From: Diphasiastrum complanatum
Taxonomy: Eukaryota; Streptophyta; Lycopodiopsida; Lycopodiales; Lycopodiaceae
Length of the DNA stretch: 64,000 nt
Direction: 5' to 3'
Assembly: GCA_029204225.1 (NCBI GenBank)
Contig: CM055092.1
Location: 17,928,886-17,992,885 of the forward strand
Shown here: one piece after another, positions 23,351 to 35,292 of the stretch
How the letters are laid out: the number at the start of each line of letters is the position of its first letter
Position numbering within the stretch: the stretch's first letter is position 1
Position numbers and translations under genes: made by a program
The notes under the pieces: generated by a model
The model's input: only the letters and a program-made list of their open reading frames with translations
Database searches by the model: none
Told to the model about the DNA's origin: nothing

Positions 23351-25340
23351 CCCCCTCCTTAATCTAGATCCGTGAATGCCTTGATCTTCAGACTAAGCAA
23401 TGCACAAAACTTGTTGTGTGCATTAACATTTATTGCCTTCGTGAATATATCTGCAACCATGTCATGCGTTCTACAATACGTTAAGCCTACCTCCTTGTTG
23501 AAAACCTTCCCCCTGATGTAGTGATATCTGATTTCAATGTGCTTACTCCTAGAGTGAAATCTAGGGTTGGCCGATAAGGTGTTATTCCTCTTGGCTAAGC
23601 CATTAGACTGAGGACTGTAAGGAGTGATGAATTGCTACTCAATGCCTTGGGCTTGGTAGTACTCCTTAAACTCAGTAGAGATGTATTCTCCACTATTGTC
23701 TGACCTTAAGGCCTTGATCGTCCTTCCAGTCTCCTTTTCTTCATGCTCTTTGAAAATTCTGAAGCAATTGAAAGCTTCTGATTTCTTTTGATAAAGTACA
23801 CCATAGTTCTTCTTGAAAATTCATCAATAAAAATTATACAGTACTTTGCATCCTTCAGCGAAGGATTTTTCATCAGGCCACAAATGTCTAAATGTACAAT
23901 GTCTAACAATCCTCTAGCAGTATGCTGATGGCTTGATCTAAATGGTTTCCTAGTCTGTTTACCAACTAGACAGTCTTGACAGACAGGTAACTCGACTTTA
24001 TCTCTAGGATAGTCTAGATCAATAACAAAAGAATGTCAAGACATTTGTTGTACAACAGCATGATTCAAGTGAAGTAAAGCGCCTAACTAAAGGCAGAAAA
24101 AAAATGACTTAATCTATACAAGTATCCATGTCTCTTTCCGAGTGTTAGGATCTTGTCTGTCCTATCAACTACATTCAAATTCTACTCTATGTCCTAGATC
24201 TGTGATTCTACTTACAGAGAGCAGATTCATAGATAAATTTGGTACATACAGGACTTTAGAAAGTAGCTTAGATTGATCATTTGCAAAGCTTAATCTTACA
24301 GTACCTTCACCTTTAATAGCTTGTGTGCTATTATCGCCAAGGTGAATGTATTTGTTGGTATTGTAGGGTGTATAGAACTTGAAACAACCAATGAGACTGG
24401 TCCTATGCTAAGTGACACTAGAATCCAGAAACCAAGAATTGTCGCTGGATGGTCCTTGATGGCTGGTCATGAAGGCATCATGATCTGTTTCTTGAATAGG
24501 TTGTGGAGCTTCTGTAGCTACATTTGTCACTTGATTCAGCTGCCCCTTGTTGTTGTTCTTAGCTTGTAGTATCCGACAGTCTTGAATTTCGTGGTTGTTT
24601 CACTTGCAATATCTGCAAAACAGCTTCTTCTTTGTTTGCGGATTTGACTGTTCTTTGTGTTGTGCTAGTTTCTGGTCTTGCTTTGATTGCTTCGGGACTT
24701 TCTTCTACTACTGCTTAGTTGTGCTCTTGTTGGTGTACAAGGCGTGAGAATTAGCTGAGGAACTTGGTTTCGTTTCTCTGTGTGTCTTCCTACAACTACA
24801 TTGTAATAACTCTCAAAAGAGTCAGTTCTAGATGTGTCATGATGATCATCACCCAGCTATCATATGAGCTTGGCAAGCTTGTAAGTAGTTTCATCATTGC
24901 GTCTTGATCATCTATGACAGATCCGACAATGACCATTTGCTTCAGTAGGTTCTTGAATTGGTTGATGTGATTCTGTAGGGAATCACCATTCACCATCTTG
25001 AGGGAGTAAAGTTTCTTCCTGAGATGTAGCTTGGAAGCTATATCTCGCACTTTATATAATGTGCTCAAGATGTCCCAGACTTCTTTGGATGTCTAGGCTT
25101 TGGATACATGGCCGATCTGAGTATCCGAAATGTTGAAGATGATCAGCGCAAAAGCTTTATCATCCTTCAGCTTCAGGTTTCCCTTCTGCACCTATAACAA
25201 CATCATACAATTCTTTAGCCATTAGCATTGTTTTCATCTTAAATTTCCACAGATGGTAATTGGCTCCATCAAGCTTGTCCATGATAGGACTGGCTTTCCC
25301 TTGGAAATCCATGTGGAAGATTAGTCTAGGTGATAGAAAT
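23351..25340 (-). pseudogene. Copia element Q gag-protease-integrase-RNase H with RT deleted
   Basis: On the minus strand, gag (25330-24790) shows DILSTLYKVRDIASKLHLRK, GDSLQNHINQFKNLLKQM and LLTSLPSSYDSW. A degraded protease/linker region follows. The integrase core (24000-23600) has LPVCQDCLVGKQTRK, LDIVHLDICGLM, IFIDEFSRR, RSDNSGEY and PYSPQSNGLAKR. At about 23590-23605 this runs straight into RNase H (SANPRFHSRSKHIEIRYHYI, then ADIFTKAI) and the purine tract. The whole RT is therefore deleted. Numerous stops and frameshifts are present. It is a different copia lineage from A, S and M, close to those with a hydrophobic gag/pre-integrase of the TNT1 type. Confidence 0.8.
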
Positions 25341-25437
25341 AACTATCAGTGACTTAAGTATGAAAATCTGGTGCTAAATTACAGAACAAGAAGACAATTA
25401 CTCTATTAGTAGAGAGTTAGACAGAATGTAGAAAAGC

Positions 25438-25951
25438 ATAGCAATATTGACACAAATCTGAACGTAGAACAAACAGAGTTGTAATTAGATTAAGTATAGC
25501 AAAATATACAGGTCAATAATGCAAGTGAGCACAAGACAATAGCGGACAAAACTGTATGCTTCACAAAGCTAATCCAATCTGAAAAAGAAATAAACCTATT
25601 ACTGACAATACAAAGAAAATTGAACGTTGATGAAAATGCAAAAAATGCGACACTCTGACAAATGCCTTGAAAGTTGATTTACAGGGTACCTTCGCTTTTT
25701 CATTAGGGCACCTTTGTCATTTGTAGGACAGTGTCATCTTTTTCGCCTGGTTCAAATCATGTGTAAAAACATAGTGTCGTCTTTTTTGCCTGTGGAAATT
25801 TACTTGTATTTATGCAGACAATCATGTTTTTTGCCTGTCTTATTTTACATGTAAATATGCAGACTATGTGACAACACAAGTAAAAATGCAGCAGCATGAA
25901 CGGAGGCAGATTAACATAGGATTTAGGAGAGTAAAGGAGATAAATCCAACA
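25438..25951 (-). mobile_element. 5' LTR of copia element Q
   Basis: Direct repeat of 22587-23350 in the same orientation, starting TGTTGGATTTATC at 25951 on the minus strand. It is shorter by about 245 bases. A tRNA-iMet primer site like those of M and S was not found next to its inner end. Confidence 0.78.
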
Positions 25952-27470
25952 GACTCTAAGTCTTGGTTTCTTTATAAATGTATTGCAAAATATATACATG
26001 GATTGACAAATGGCCATTACAAAATATTTACATTGATTGGCAGGGGCCAAGCACCAATGTGCTACGTGTCTTCAATATGTAAGTCTATATCTACATCATG
26101 TGTAACACGAGTATTGGAATTATCTAATTCTTCAGAAGATTGACCATCTGAACCAGATTCCAAACATTTCATATTCTCCATATAGGATTTAGTAAAATTT
26201 GTATTTTCTGGAGTGTCAATTGATACAATGTTTCGGCCACCGACATTTAGCAATGGGGGCTACCATATAAGATAGCCTCAAATACAAACACATCGACCAG
26301 TCCTGAGCAAAGGAGTCAACAATGTTGTTCATGCCTTTCCAATGCTTTGCTCTTTTTTTGTGAGATGGCTTGCACATCACATAATTTTTTGAGCGTTTTC
26401 CTATCGCCAAAACACAATTTCAGGAACTTAAATTTGTTGTGCACACAGGCACTTATATTGTTTGGCTCTTCTGCATTATATAGAACAAATAGTACGGGCT
26501 GCAAATTTTGAACTGAAACATTGCCCTATCTCAAGTGGGTGCCATTCTCTTAATATCCTTCAAAACCTGAGCACCGTACGTCATGCATTGCCATTAGGCT
26601 CCCTTTGACTCCTTTTATGCTTTGCTCCAAGAATATGACAATGACACATACTTTGTGTTGTGTCATTAGTGTTGTCAAGCAGTGTCGCACCATTGACACG
26701 ATATAGCTTGAACTCAAAGATTCTATATTGCCAAATATGTACAACGTCAATCGATCCCAAAGAGAAGGAGGAACATATATGAAATCTGACTCCTTTGTGT
26801 CGCAACAGATGGCTTTTGCACTTTTGGAGGTTTTGACTTTAAAAAAACAATCTCCATCCATTGTTAAAGTTGCTTGTACCCTGGTCAATCCTTGCGATTT
26901 CTATATGTCTTTCCTTCATCTTATTATGTACAAACTGAGTCAACGATGCAGGTATGCATGCTTGCAATTTTGTCTATATGCTTTGACCGTTGCTTGGTGC
27001 TGCCCTGATCCAATCATACGCAAACTTCTTGTCAATGGTTTTTGACATAAGTTTGACGCTTTCTTTATTATACTCTACATTGTTGGGTAGGTCATTATCC
27101 AATGAAACCCAAAAATTTATGACATGCACAGACATGTTTCTCGGACCATACTATTTACACCTTGCTCAATTATCTCTCTTTATTTTTGTTTTCCGAAAAA
27201 TTAATCACCATGCAACAATTTTTTACAAATACGATCGCAGATTACATCGGGAACGTATCATGACCGTCTCTGCATTCAATCCAACGACAAATGAGCATAT
27301 CATCGATCCGATCGTAAAAGTCGCCTCCCTTCTGCTAAACAACTTCCTAGTTGTCGAAATCTCTACAAGGAGAGAATCCCTTCCACCCTGCTGCACAAGA
27401 TTGTGGAGTCACATCTTGAGTTCGAAGCCTATACTGTAAGCCCCTACAAATGGCACGAGCTCATTCGTGG
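25952..27470 (-). pseudogene. Unassigned decayed minus-strand coding remnant
   Basis: Minus-strand readings that switch frame several times look protein-like: SVKLMSKTIDKKFAYDWIRA (about 27050), SFSLGSIDVVHIWQYR, FKLYRVNGATLLDNTND, CHCHILGAKHKRSQREPNG (26800-26580) and an acidic Ser-rich end (SGSDGQSSEELDNSNTRV, 26150). At least eight stops interrupt the whole. I do not recognise the family; it could be a decayed gene or a DNA transposon protein. Confidence 0.3.
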
Positions 27471-28630
27471 AAGCTTTAGGTTTTAAAATTATTTATCAAA
27501 TTAAACTATAGAGATGGGTATGAGCTTTATATATCTTTTGGACAAATGTTTATTTTGCTTATGGGATATATGAATTGCCACGTGTCAACAACGTATTGAA
27601 TTCATAAACAAACAAAGCTAATTGATTTTGGCTTTTTTGAGAAGCCATTTTACTGTAATTGTGACTCTTTAGTCACAATTCTTGAAAATGGATGAATTTC
27701 ACAATGTATATATACAAAGGAGTTCTATCATGCCTCCAGGAATACTTATGGGATTATTGTTGTCTTTTCCTTGTGCTCTCTTTTCCTTGTGCTCTTCTCT
27801 CCTTGTTTATGAAAAGACTTGTAATAAAAAATTGCAAACAAAACATAAAAACATAAATAACTTTTAAAAATATAAAAGTGAAAATTAGTAGAATTAAATA
27901 TGAATAAGACTAAATGTTTACTAAATAAAAATCGTAAATCAAAAAACACAATAATAAAAAAACAAACTAGATAAATAAATACTTTAATAAATCGAGTCAA
28001 ATCAGAAAAAATAAAATATAATTAAATATCAAAATTGAAAGAAACTACATGAATAAACAAATAGCATCACATAATAGTAATATTAATAGATTAAATATTC
28101 AATAAATTGAATAGAATATAATATATAGTTAAATAATACAAAAAAAATTAAATAGTAGCTAAATAATTATAAAAATATATAATAAAAAAATATATAAAAA
28201 ATATGGAATATAACTATTAACAAATCATCAAAAAAATAGAACATATCTATTAATAAATCATAAAATTTCTGAAAATTAATTATTTATTAGATTATTAAAA
28301 TAAAACTATAAATAGATAAAATACAAAATAAATAAATGCAAAATCACACAATAAATTAGATATATAAAAATGGAATAAAAACAAAATAAAATCACAAAAT
28401 AAATGAATAATATAATTTAAAAATAAAATCACCAGAAAAAAATATCAATAAATACAATAAAATAAAAAAAATTAATGAGAATAAAAAAGTACAAAACATA
28501 TTAAAAAATTAATAATAAAACATTTAAAATTCTAACAAATAATAAAAAATAAAATCCATAGTATTAGGAAAAAAATAAAAACTTTAAAAGAATAAAAAAA
28601 TAATAATACAAGTTACAATAAAAAATAACC
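27471..28630. other. AT-rich low-complexity block
   Basis: From about 27830 to 28620 the sequence is nearly all A and T, with runs such as AATAAAATA. No gene is supported. The block directly precedes the CTAAGGG minisatellite. Confidence 0.8.
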
Positions 28631-29350
28631 TTTAAGGTCAAGGACTAAGGGCCTTGGGCTAAGGACAAATTGCTTACGGATATGACATTGGTCCAAGGGC
28701 AAAGAGTCAAGAGCTAAGGGCCAATTGTCGACTACTAAGGGCTAAGGGACAACGGCTAAGAACTAAGGTCCAACGACTAAGGGTCAAGGTCTAAGGACTA
28801 AGGGTCGAGTGCCAACAACTAAGGGTCAAGGGTCATGGTCTAAGGACTATGGGCCAACTGGCTTAGGACCGAGGGTCGAGGCCCAACGACTATGAACTAA
28901 GGGCCAAGAGTCAAGGACTAAGGGCCAATTGTCGACTGCCGAGGGCTAAGTGCCAACGGCTAAGAAGTAAGGGCCAAGGTCTAAGGACTAAGGGCCAACT
29001 GGCTAAGGACTAAGAGCCAACTAGCTAAGGACCAAGGGTCGAGGGCCAACGTCTAAGGACTAAGGGCTAAGGGCCTAGATCTAAGAGGTAAGGGGTAAGG
29101 GGTAAGGGCCAAGGGCTATGACTAAGGGCCAACTAGCTAAAGGGTAAGGGCTAAGGGCTTAGGTCCAATTGCTAAGGGCTAAGGGTCAAGATCTAAGGAC
29201 TAAGGGCTAACAGCCAAGGGCTATAGTCCAATGGTTGAGGACCAAGTGGCAAGGGATAAGGGCCAAACTTTAAGGACCAATGGCGAAATGCTAAGGACCA
29301 AACACCAAGCACTAAGGACTACGAGCCAAGGGTTGCGGTGCAAGGCCTAA
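28631..29350 (+). repeat. CTAAGGGCCAA-type degenerate minisatellite
   Basis: About 720 bases composed of variants of GGACTAAGGGCCAA(G/C), with units of roughly 12-14 bases and higher-order groupings (for example, two nearby copies of AAGGACTAAGGGCCAACTGG). It is strongly purine-rich on the plus strand, has almost no T-runs and contains no reading frame of note. Its edges are sharp: AT-rich DNA on the left and ordinary sequence on the right. Confidence 0.9.
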
Positions 29351-29713
29351 GGAAGATCCACTTATATTTTATGAAGATATTTAAATTACATAAAAATATT
29401 GCAAGATAATTTCAAACAATCTCAAAACTTGGCTATATTTATCCAGCTATTTACATTATGTGTTATATTACATCTATGTATGTACAACGTATGTTGACAT
29501 CATAATTTATGTGTGTGTGTAGGGCTTGCAATGGGAAACGATCATGAGAAAAATGCCCGCGTTGTCTTGCTATATTGAAAAGAAGTTGTTGCATTCGGTC
29601 AAATTTTGAGTACTAAACCAAGCCAGATGTGTTTCTTCAAAATTGGCACAAATAAATGCATGGTGAGTATATCAAAAGTGCTCAAGATAGATTGTCCATT
29701 GCCATAACCACAA

Positions 29714-31700
29714 GTGGATATTACTCATCTTGTAGACATTTATGATAATTTGTTGGACTTAATGGCAAACAAATTATTGTGGGATAACAATGATGTGGTG
29801 AAGATTGACAATGTTGCAGTCTTGGCATGTCATATTTATAACACCAATGATATTGTTGACTATATGGATTTTGATGGAAATATAGTTTGTTTGGCTAGCT
29901 TCAAAGGTTACTGCAGTTTTGACAAAAATAAATTGTTTGCCACTCTGAAGTTAATATCGATAACAAATGAAGGAACCATTCAAAATGCCATGGCAGATGA
30001 CAGAGTCCCATTTTACTCACCAAATAAATCGATGATATGGTATGTATCAAAACTTTCTTTACATGCTACTAATACTAGACAAGACAATGAATGAGTATTA
30101 CACTTATTATGATTGCAATTACAACAGATCATCAAGTATGCAATGTATGACAAACTTCAATCACGACAGGAGAACATCAACAAAAACAGCATATAATTCT
30201 GATTTCCTCACTAGTGTGGAAGATGTCAATCATAATAATAGTGCAAACTTCAAACAGATTAGGTATAGTACAGATGTTCTCACCGTTGTGGATGATATCA
30301 ATGCTCATGATGTGACTGATAGCTCTGTACAAGACCAGCCTTGTACAAATCTGATGTTTTGATAGGCGTGGACGATACAAGTGGTTATGATCTGACACGA
30401 TTGGCATACAAATCATACATCCTAACTGGGATAGACGATGTGGTTAACAATGATGTATCTCGACGAAATGGGTCTAGTTCAGATTTATTGATGCATATGA
30501 AAAACATTAATGTGGAAAATGGACCCTGCAATCCATCTCACGCGAATGCTCTCACCGACAGTCACGGTTGGAGACTTTCTCAAATGACAAGACAATCCAA
30601 GAAGACAACAGGTGCGTCGTCTACAACATTGCTTTCTACTGTTTCTAGACAACATGATTCAAATTTTTCTATGTTTGATTTTGATGAAGACGACGAGATA
30701 GGTAATTGGAATGAAATGTTAAAAGAATCTATATCAAGAGTTGATCAATCACACGAGAAAAGTTTTAAAAGTCCAATGCAACCTAATCCAATGTGTGCTT
30801 GCATTCGTCACTCTGAAGAAGGCAGATTCTATTTTATCGCCAGAACATATAAAAGGGACTTTGATGTAGCCTTGTTGTAAGAAATTATGTATATGCAAAA
30901 TCACTTACAAAGAATGTAAAGACTTGAGACTAAGTGTATGGAAAGAGCGAGGATCAAAAAGACATAATTATCTTTTACAAATGTTCGGGTGTTTTTTAAA
31001 AGCACAAGATAATTCAAACCTTGCATGCAATATGTGGAAAGGACCCAATTTAAGACCTAAACTTGTAGTTTCAAGTAAAACCATATATTCAAAGGCATTT
31101 CAAGATCAATTGGGAGTTTCCCATGGATTGTTTTGGTAGATAATCTCACAGGCACACAACAATATTGTCTATAAATTTCATGGAAACACGGGTACATTAA
31201 AACAGCGCACACATTTAAGACGAGGACTTGCTAGTATGCGTGGAATTTTGCAAAAGGATGCTCTACCCCAACCGCATCTTCAACATTAATCAAAAGATGG
31301 AGTAGTTCATTGTGAACATCATCTCCCTCTTGGCATGTCTAAAGGTAATGTCTTTAATTCCATCAACAAATAACTTAAAGAACTTTAATGCGATTGAAAC
31401 TTCTACTGATATTAAGTTGCGAGATTGCCCTATTGTAATGAGAAATCGCCACTTATTGCATGTTTTTGACTCGAGAAAGCTATACACATATTGGAAAGAA
31501 GAATCAAGATCACATCCAGAGCAATCGTCGTGTCTTATTATTGATCGCATGTGGCAAAATACAACAACATTGCCCCATTTCAAAAAGACTCCTCCAAGAT
31601 TGGAGGGTAACCGTTTTTTGAAAACGCATGTTTGTGGAGTGCTACTTCACGGATTCAAATTGCTTTGTGATGTGTGGATAGACACCTTGAATCGGAGGTA
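29714..31700 (+). pseudogene. Transposase-like (DUF7869-like) decayed gene with N-terminal repeats
   Basis: The plus strand carries a broken protein. The N-terminal part (29714-30094) is acidic, with CHIYNTNDIVDYMDFDGNIV. Next come five diverged copies of a Y.SD.L..VDD....D unit (30187-30505), with a frame change between copies 2 and 3 near 30340. A Ser-rich acidic stretch follows (FDFDEDDEIGNW, 30675). After several stops come AFQDQLGVSHGLFW..I and HGNTGT (31095-31190). The last block (31410-31690) reads CLIIDRMWQNTTTLPHF, FLKTHVCGVLLHG. The pattern 'IIDGM.QNTT.LPHF ... L..HV.GV..HG' is one I associate with eukaryotic DUF7869/DDE-like transposon proteins; here Gly of DGM is Arg. The family name is an inference. 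Confidence 0.4.
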
Positions 31701-31929
31701 AACAGAGACAGAGTGCATCAGATGCAAATGGAGATAGAGGGAGGCAAATGCGAACAAAGATAAATGGCGTGGTATGAACACAAAATGTGGTGTCATTTGA
31801 AACTGTTGTTGTTTGGTCTGGTTTTGGATTTGGGTTTGGACTTGTTGTCATTCTCTATGAGGTTGTATGAATGGATCCGTGGTCCAATAGAAGTAAGACC
31901 TACATCTATTTGCAAGTCTGGTCACTACG

Positions 31930-33610
31930 GATCAATGCGGATGCTTCTGTTGAATGCGGTCTCTATGGTTGAATGCGGTTTCAACAATCGATTACGGTTT
32001 CAACGGCTGATTGTGGTTTCAACGGTCGATTGCGATTTTAGTGGATGAATGTGAGTGTGAGTGTGGTGTTATGCGGATGCGGTTAGATGGTGGTTGTTTG
32101 CAGATGGAATGGGATAGTTTGCGGGTGAAGGGTCTCTATGCAGTCATAAGGTGGTGTTTGCAAGAAGATGCAGTGGTAGTGTAATCGTAAGGTGGGGCGA
32201 GTGCAGACTAGTGGGATAATTGGAGGCTCGGAGCAGTTGCGATGGTTGGTGGTGGTTGTTTGATTGTGGTCTACGGTGGTGGTGACAGTTGATTGCAGTC
32301 AGTGGATGAATGTGGCTGGTTATGTCTGTGGTTGAATGCGCTTTGGTTGTGGTTCTATGCGAAGGCAATTAGGTGAGTTGTGTGCGGATGAATGTAGCTA
32401 GTTACATCTGTGGACGAATGTGGATGGAGGGGGTAGTTTGTTGTGGAAGGGCGGCATGTTTTGGTGCAATGCGGTCGGTTGCAGTGTTGGTTGCGATGGA
32501 GGTGGAATGTGGTGTCGATGGAGGCTGAAGGTGGTCGCGATGAGTGCGTGGAGGGCTGGGCTTGTGCCAATGGTGATGAAGACTGTGTGGGGGCTCGTGC
32601 TTGAAAAAAGAATGCATATTGGCTCTGTCAGAATGGATCTGTCAGGTCATACTGTTCATTTCTGAGGAAGAGGCATGTGTGGATATGAGAAGGATGTGTT
32701 GGCTCAGTCCAGTCAGATGAGGAGGTGTGTGGGTGTGAAGGGAATGCGTCGGGTGAGATTCAAGTCAGTGTGTCAGTTGAGATTTAAAGAAGACTGTTGG
32801 TTGAGATCTGAAACAGGCCGTCGGTTGAGATTTCACTGAATCCGTCGGTTAAGATCTGAGACATGGCCGTCGGTTGAGATTTCACTGAATCCATCGGTTG
32901 AGATCTGACATAGGGCCGTCGTTTAGATTTCACTAAATCCGTCGGCTGAGATCTGAGACAGGGCCGTCAGTTGAGATTTCACTGAGTCCGTCGGTCGAGA
33001 TTTAACAGATCACTGTTAGTTGAGATCTGAGAGATGGGCTCTGGCTCCAGTCGAGATTGAAGTGTGAGGGGACTGAAGGTGTGTGGATGGCAGCTGAGGC
33101 AGTGTGAGGCTTTAGGGGGTGAGTGTAGAGGTCTATCTGGGAGGAATACATGGTTACAAGTTACAGTTGGTTGGGATGCAGTTGTTTACGATTGAATGTC
33201 GTTGTTGCGATGGGAGGCAGATGTTGCAATGGAATGCGGTTATGGCGATGGAATTTGGCCAGGACGATGGAATCCGGCTATTGCGGTGGGAATGCGATCA
33301 GCTTCGGTGGTGGTTGCGATGGTTGGAAGGTGTTAGAGAAGTGATGGAATGCGGTTGCAACAATGGAATGTGGTTGTGGCAATGGAATGCGGCTAGGATG
33401 ATGGAATGCGGCTGGAGGTGGAGGTGGTCCGTAAGGTGGGAAGAGTGTGGACTGTTGCGACTGAATGTTGCGATTGCGGTGCAATGCGGATGAAGGGTGA
33501 TTGCAATGGTTGCGATGGTTGGACCTTCGATGGAATGCGATAATTGCAATGTGAAGAGGTGGGATGGCAGCTGTTGCGATGGAATGTGGTCAGTTGCAGT
33601 GGTGAGGAAC
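31930..33610 (+). repeat. GCGATGGAATGCGGTT minisatellite (G-rich)
   Basis: Imperfect units around TTGCGATGGAATGCGG(T) occupy 33170-33600. Related but looser units (TTTCAACGGTCGATTGCGG) occupy 31960-32040, and a mixed TGGTGGTTG stretch fills 32090-32620. The plus strand is rich in G and T; the His/Ser/Thr-rich minus-strand frames across it are repeat artefacts. Confidence 0.75.
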
Positions 33611-33970
33611 TCCTTCTATCCAAAATGGATAGAATCTCGTCGGTTGAGATTTGATAAAGTCTCTCCGGTTGAGATGCAAACGTTGTGCTCCGGTGGAGAG
33701 GCAACAGAGTGCGTCGGTTGAGATCTAACACTGGCTGTTGGTTGAGATCTGATAGAGTGTGTCAATTGAGATTTAATAGCTCACTCTGGTTGAGATTTAA
33801 CTGAGGGGCTCTGGTTGAGATGGGAGGTAGTGCGTCAGTTGATATCTAATAGATCACTCCGGTTGAGATGGAAGTCAATGCATCAGAGATCTGAACGAGA
33901 ACTCCAATTGAGATGTAAGTTAGGCCTTTGGTTGAGATTTATGCTGGGCTCTGATTGAGATTTGAAACGT
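32740..33970 (+). repeat. GTCGGTTGAGAT minisatellite in two blocks
   Basis: Block 1 (about 32740-33070) and block 2 (about 33630-33965) are built of half-units GTCGGTTGAGATTTCACTGA and GTCGGTTGAGATCTGAGACA. In block 1 the two half-unit types alternate, giving a higher-order period of about 47-49 bases. Block 2 is more degenerate (CTCCGGTTGAGAT variants). The GCGATGG minisatellite lies between the blocks. Confidence 0.85.
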
Positions 33971-34695
33971 GAGGAAACGGGAGGAGCATGAGCTTGGAGT
34001 TGAAGGAAATCCAGGTTTGTTAGTGCATTTGATAACAACGGATTTGCGAGTCTAACAACCCATGGATTTGGATAATGAGATAGCCATTGATGTGGCTCTA
34101 TTCAGTTTTTAGAAACTCAGATGTGTTGAAAGATTTGGAATTTGTTTGCAGGGATCTGAACGTGGACAAGGTTGCGGTTCTTCTTGATGTAGAATGTAAT
34201 GGAATTCAAGTAGCAACAGCGTCAAATGTTGACAGATCCCCTGCTCCAGAGGATCTGTTGTTTATGGTTTTTTTTACTTCTTTTACTTCCTGTTTTATAG
34301 CTTTAACGACTTGGTATTCTGCCTGTCAACAGAGGCTGTGGGCACTTATTGAGATTATCTTTCTTGTTTTAAGGCCCAGATTAGACAGAAGGGAATAGAT
34401 TCACGTTGTAGTATTTTTTGTCTAGCCTGTCAGAGGACAACTCAGGGTCATTCTCTCTTGAACGCACTTACATTCAAACAAAGATGCAAGCCATGAATGT
34501 TCATATACAGCTCAAATGAACATTCAATAGATTCTATAGCTATCTACTCTGAAAACGAACTGAATCAGATCCCACAATATACTAACATTGAGCTATACTT
34601 GCATTAATTGACAAAACAAGAAACAAGAATTAATCTATAGCATTTTAGAGGTCCAATAATCAAGAAACCAACCAGTCTTTTGATTTTTGGACATC
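33971..34695. other. No gene seen
   Basis: Ordinary-composition sequence between the minisatellites and the target site of element M. I find no supported frame or repeat. Confidence 0.45.
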
Positions 34696-34700
34696 CCAAG

Positions 34701-34974
34701 ACTTAGAATTTGCTTCGAACAGGAACACAGATCATGCTACACAGTAACACAGACAAAAAACACTCTCCACAACAAGCTCACATAGCAACTGTATTTCTCA
34801 AAATGAAATTACACTGTACATATAGTTGTTCACTCAGGCAACCCATGCATGACCCAGGTTGTCGTTGGTGGGACGCATGTCCCGTCGACTTGCCTCGTGG
34901 CGAGGCCAACTGATCCTTATCAACTGATAGGACCCACAGTACAGTAGCACAATGATTCTACTTTAATTCTAACT
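34701..34974 (-). mobile_element. 3' LTR of element M
   Basis: 274 bases with near-perfect terminal inverted repeats (ACTTAGAATT at the left, AATTCTAACT at the right). The purine tract AAGGGAGAG (minus strand) abuts its inner side. It aligns end to end with 47104-47367; by eye there are about 15 substitutions, all transitions, plus two small indels. Confidence 0.85.
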
Positions 34975-35287
34975 CTCTCCCTTGAAGTAGAGTCTACTTT
35001 ATACAGTCATATACATAGCTTTGAAGTTAACAAACTTTAACCTATCAAACTTTTCTCCAACAATTGGCTTAGTGAAAATATCAACTAGTTGTTCTTCTGT
35101 GTTATAATGAACAACATGAATTTCATGACTCAGCAGCCTCTCACGTGTAAAGTGATACTGAATCTCAATGTGTTTAGTTCTCGCATGGAACACTGGATTC
35201 TTTGCTAGTTGATTGCCACTCTGACTGTCGCTATGTAATGTCGTGGGATTTTTTTGCTTCATGCCAACTTCTTTCAAGATTTGTCTC
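34975..35287 (-). pseudogene. Element M RNase H, C-terminal part
   Basis: About 100 codons on the minus strand: LRQILKEVGMKQKNPTTLH, SQSGNQLAKNPVFHARTKHI, QYHFTRERLLS, then EEQLVDIFTKPIVGEKFDRL and a short tail to the purine tract. The first codon follows directly, across the insertion, from QEAIW at 42092-42110. The same residues are joined without a break in element P (41384-41410). The first half of the RNase H is therefore at 42092-42453. Confidence 0.85.
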
Positions 35288-35292
35288 AACCA

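Noticed and set aside
26728-27439. Plus-strand frames in the 26.7-27.4 kb region
   Set aside because: The minus strand gives more protein-like, hydrophilic and connected readings; the plus-strand frames look like their complements. Neither was assignable.
28631-29350. Interstitial telomeric repeat
   Set aside because: The unit is CTAAGGGCCAA-like; plant telomere repeats are TTTAGGG (or TTAGGG). No run of true telomeric units occurs.
32144-33731. Several His/Ser/Thr/Pro-rich minus-strand frames and a Trp/Met/Gly-rich plus-strand frame
   Set aside because: They coincide with G-rich minisatellites and show no domain; the periodic composition explains their openness.
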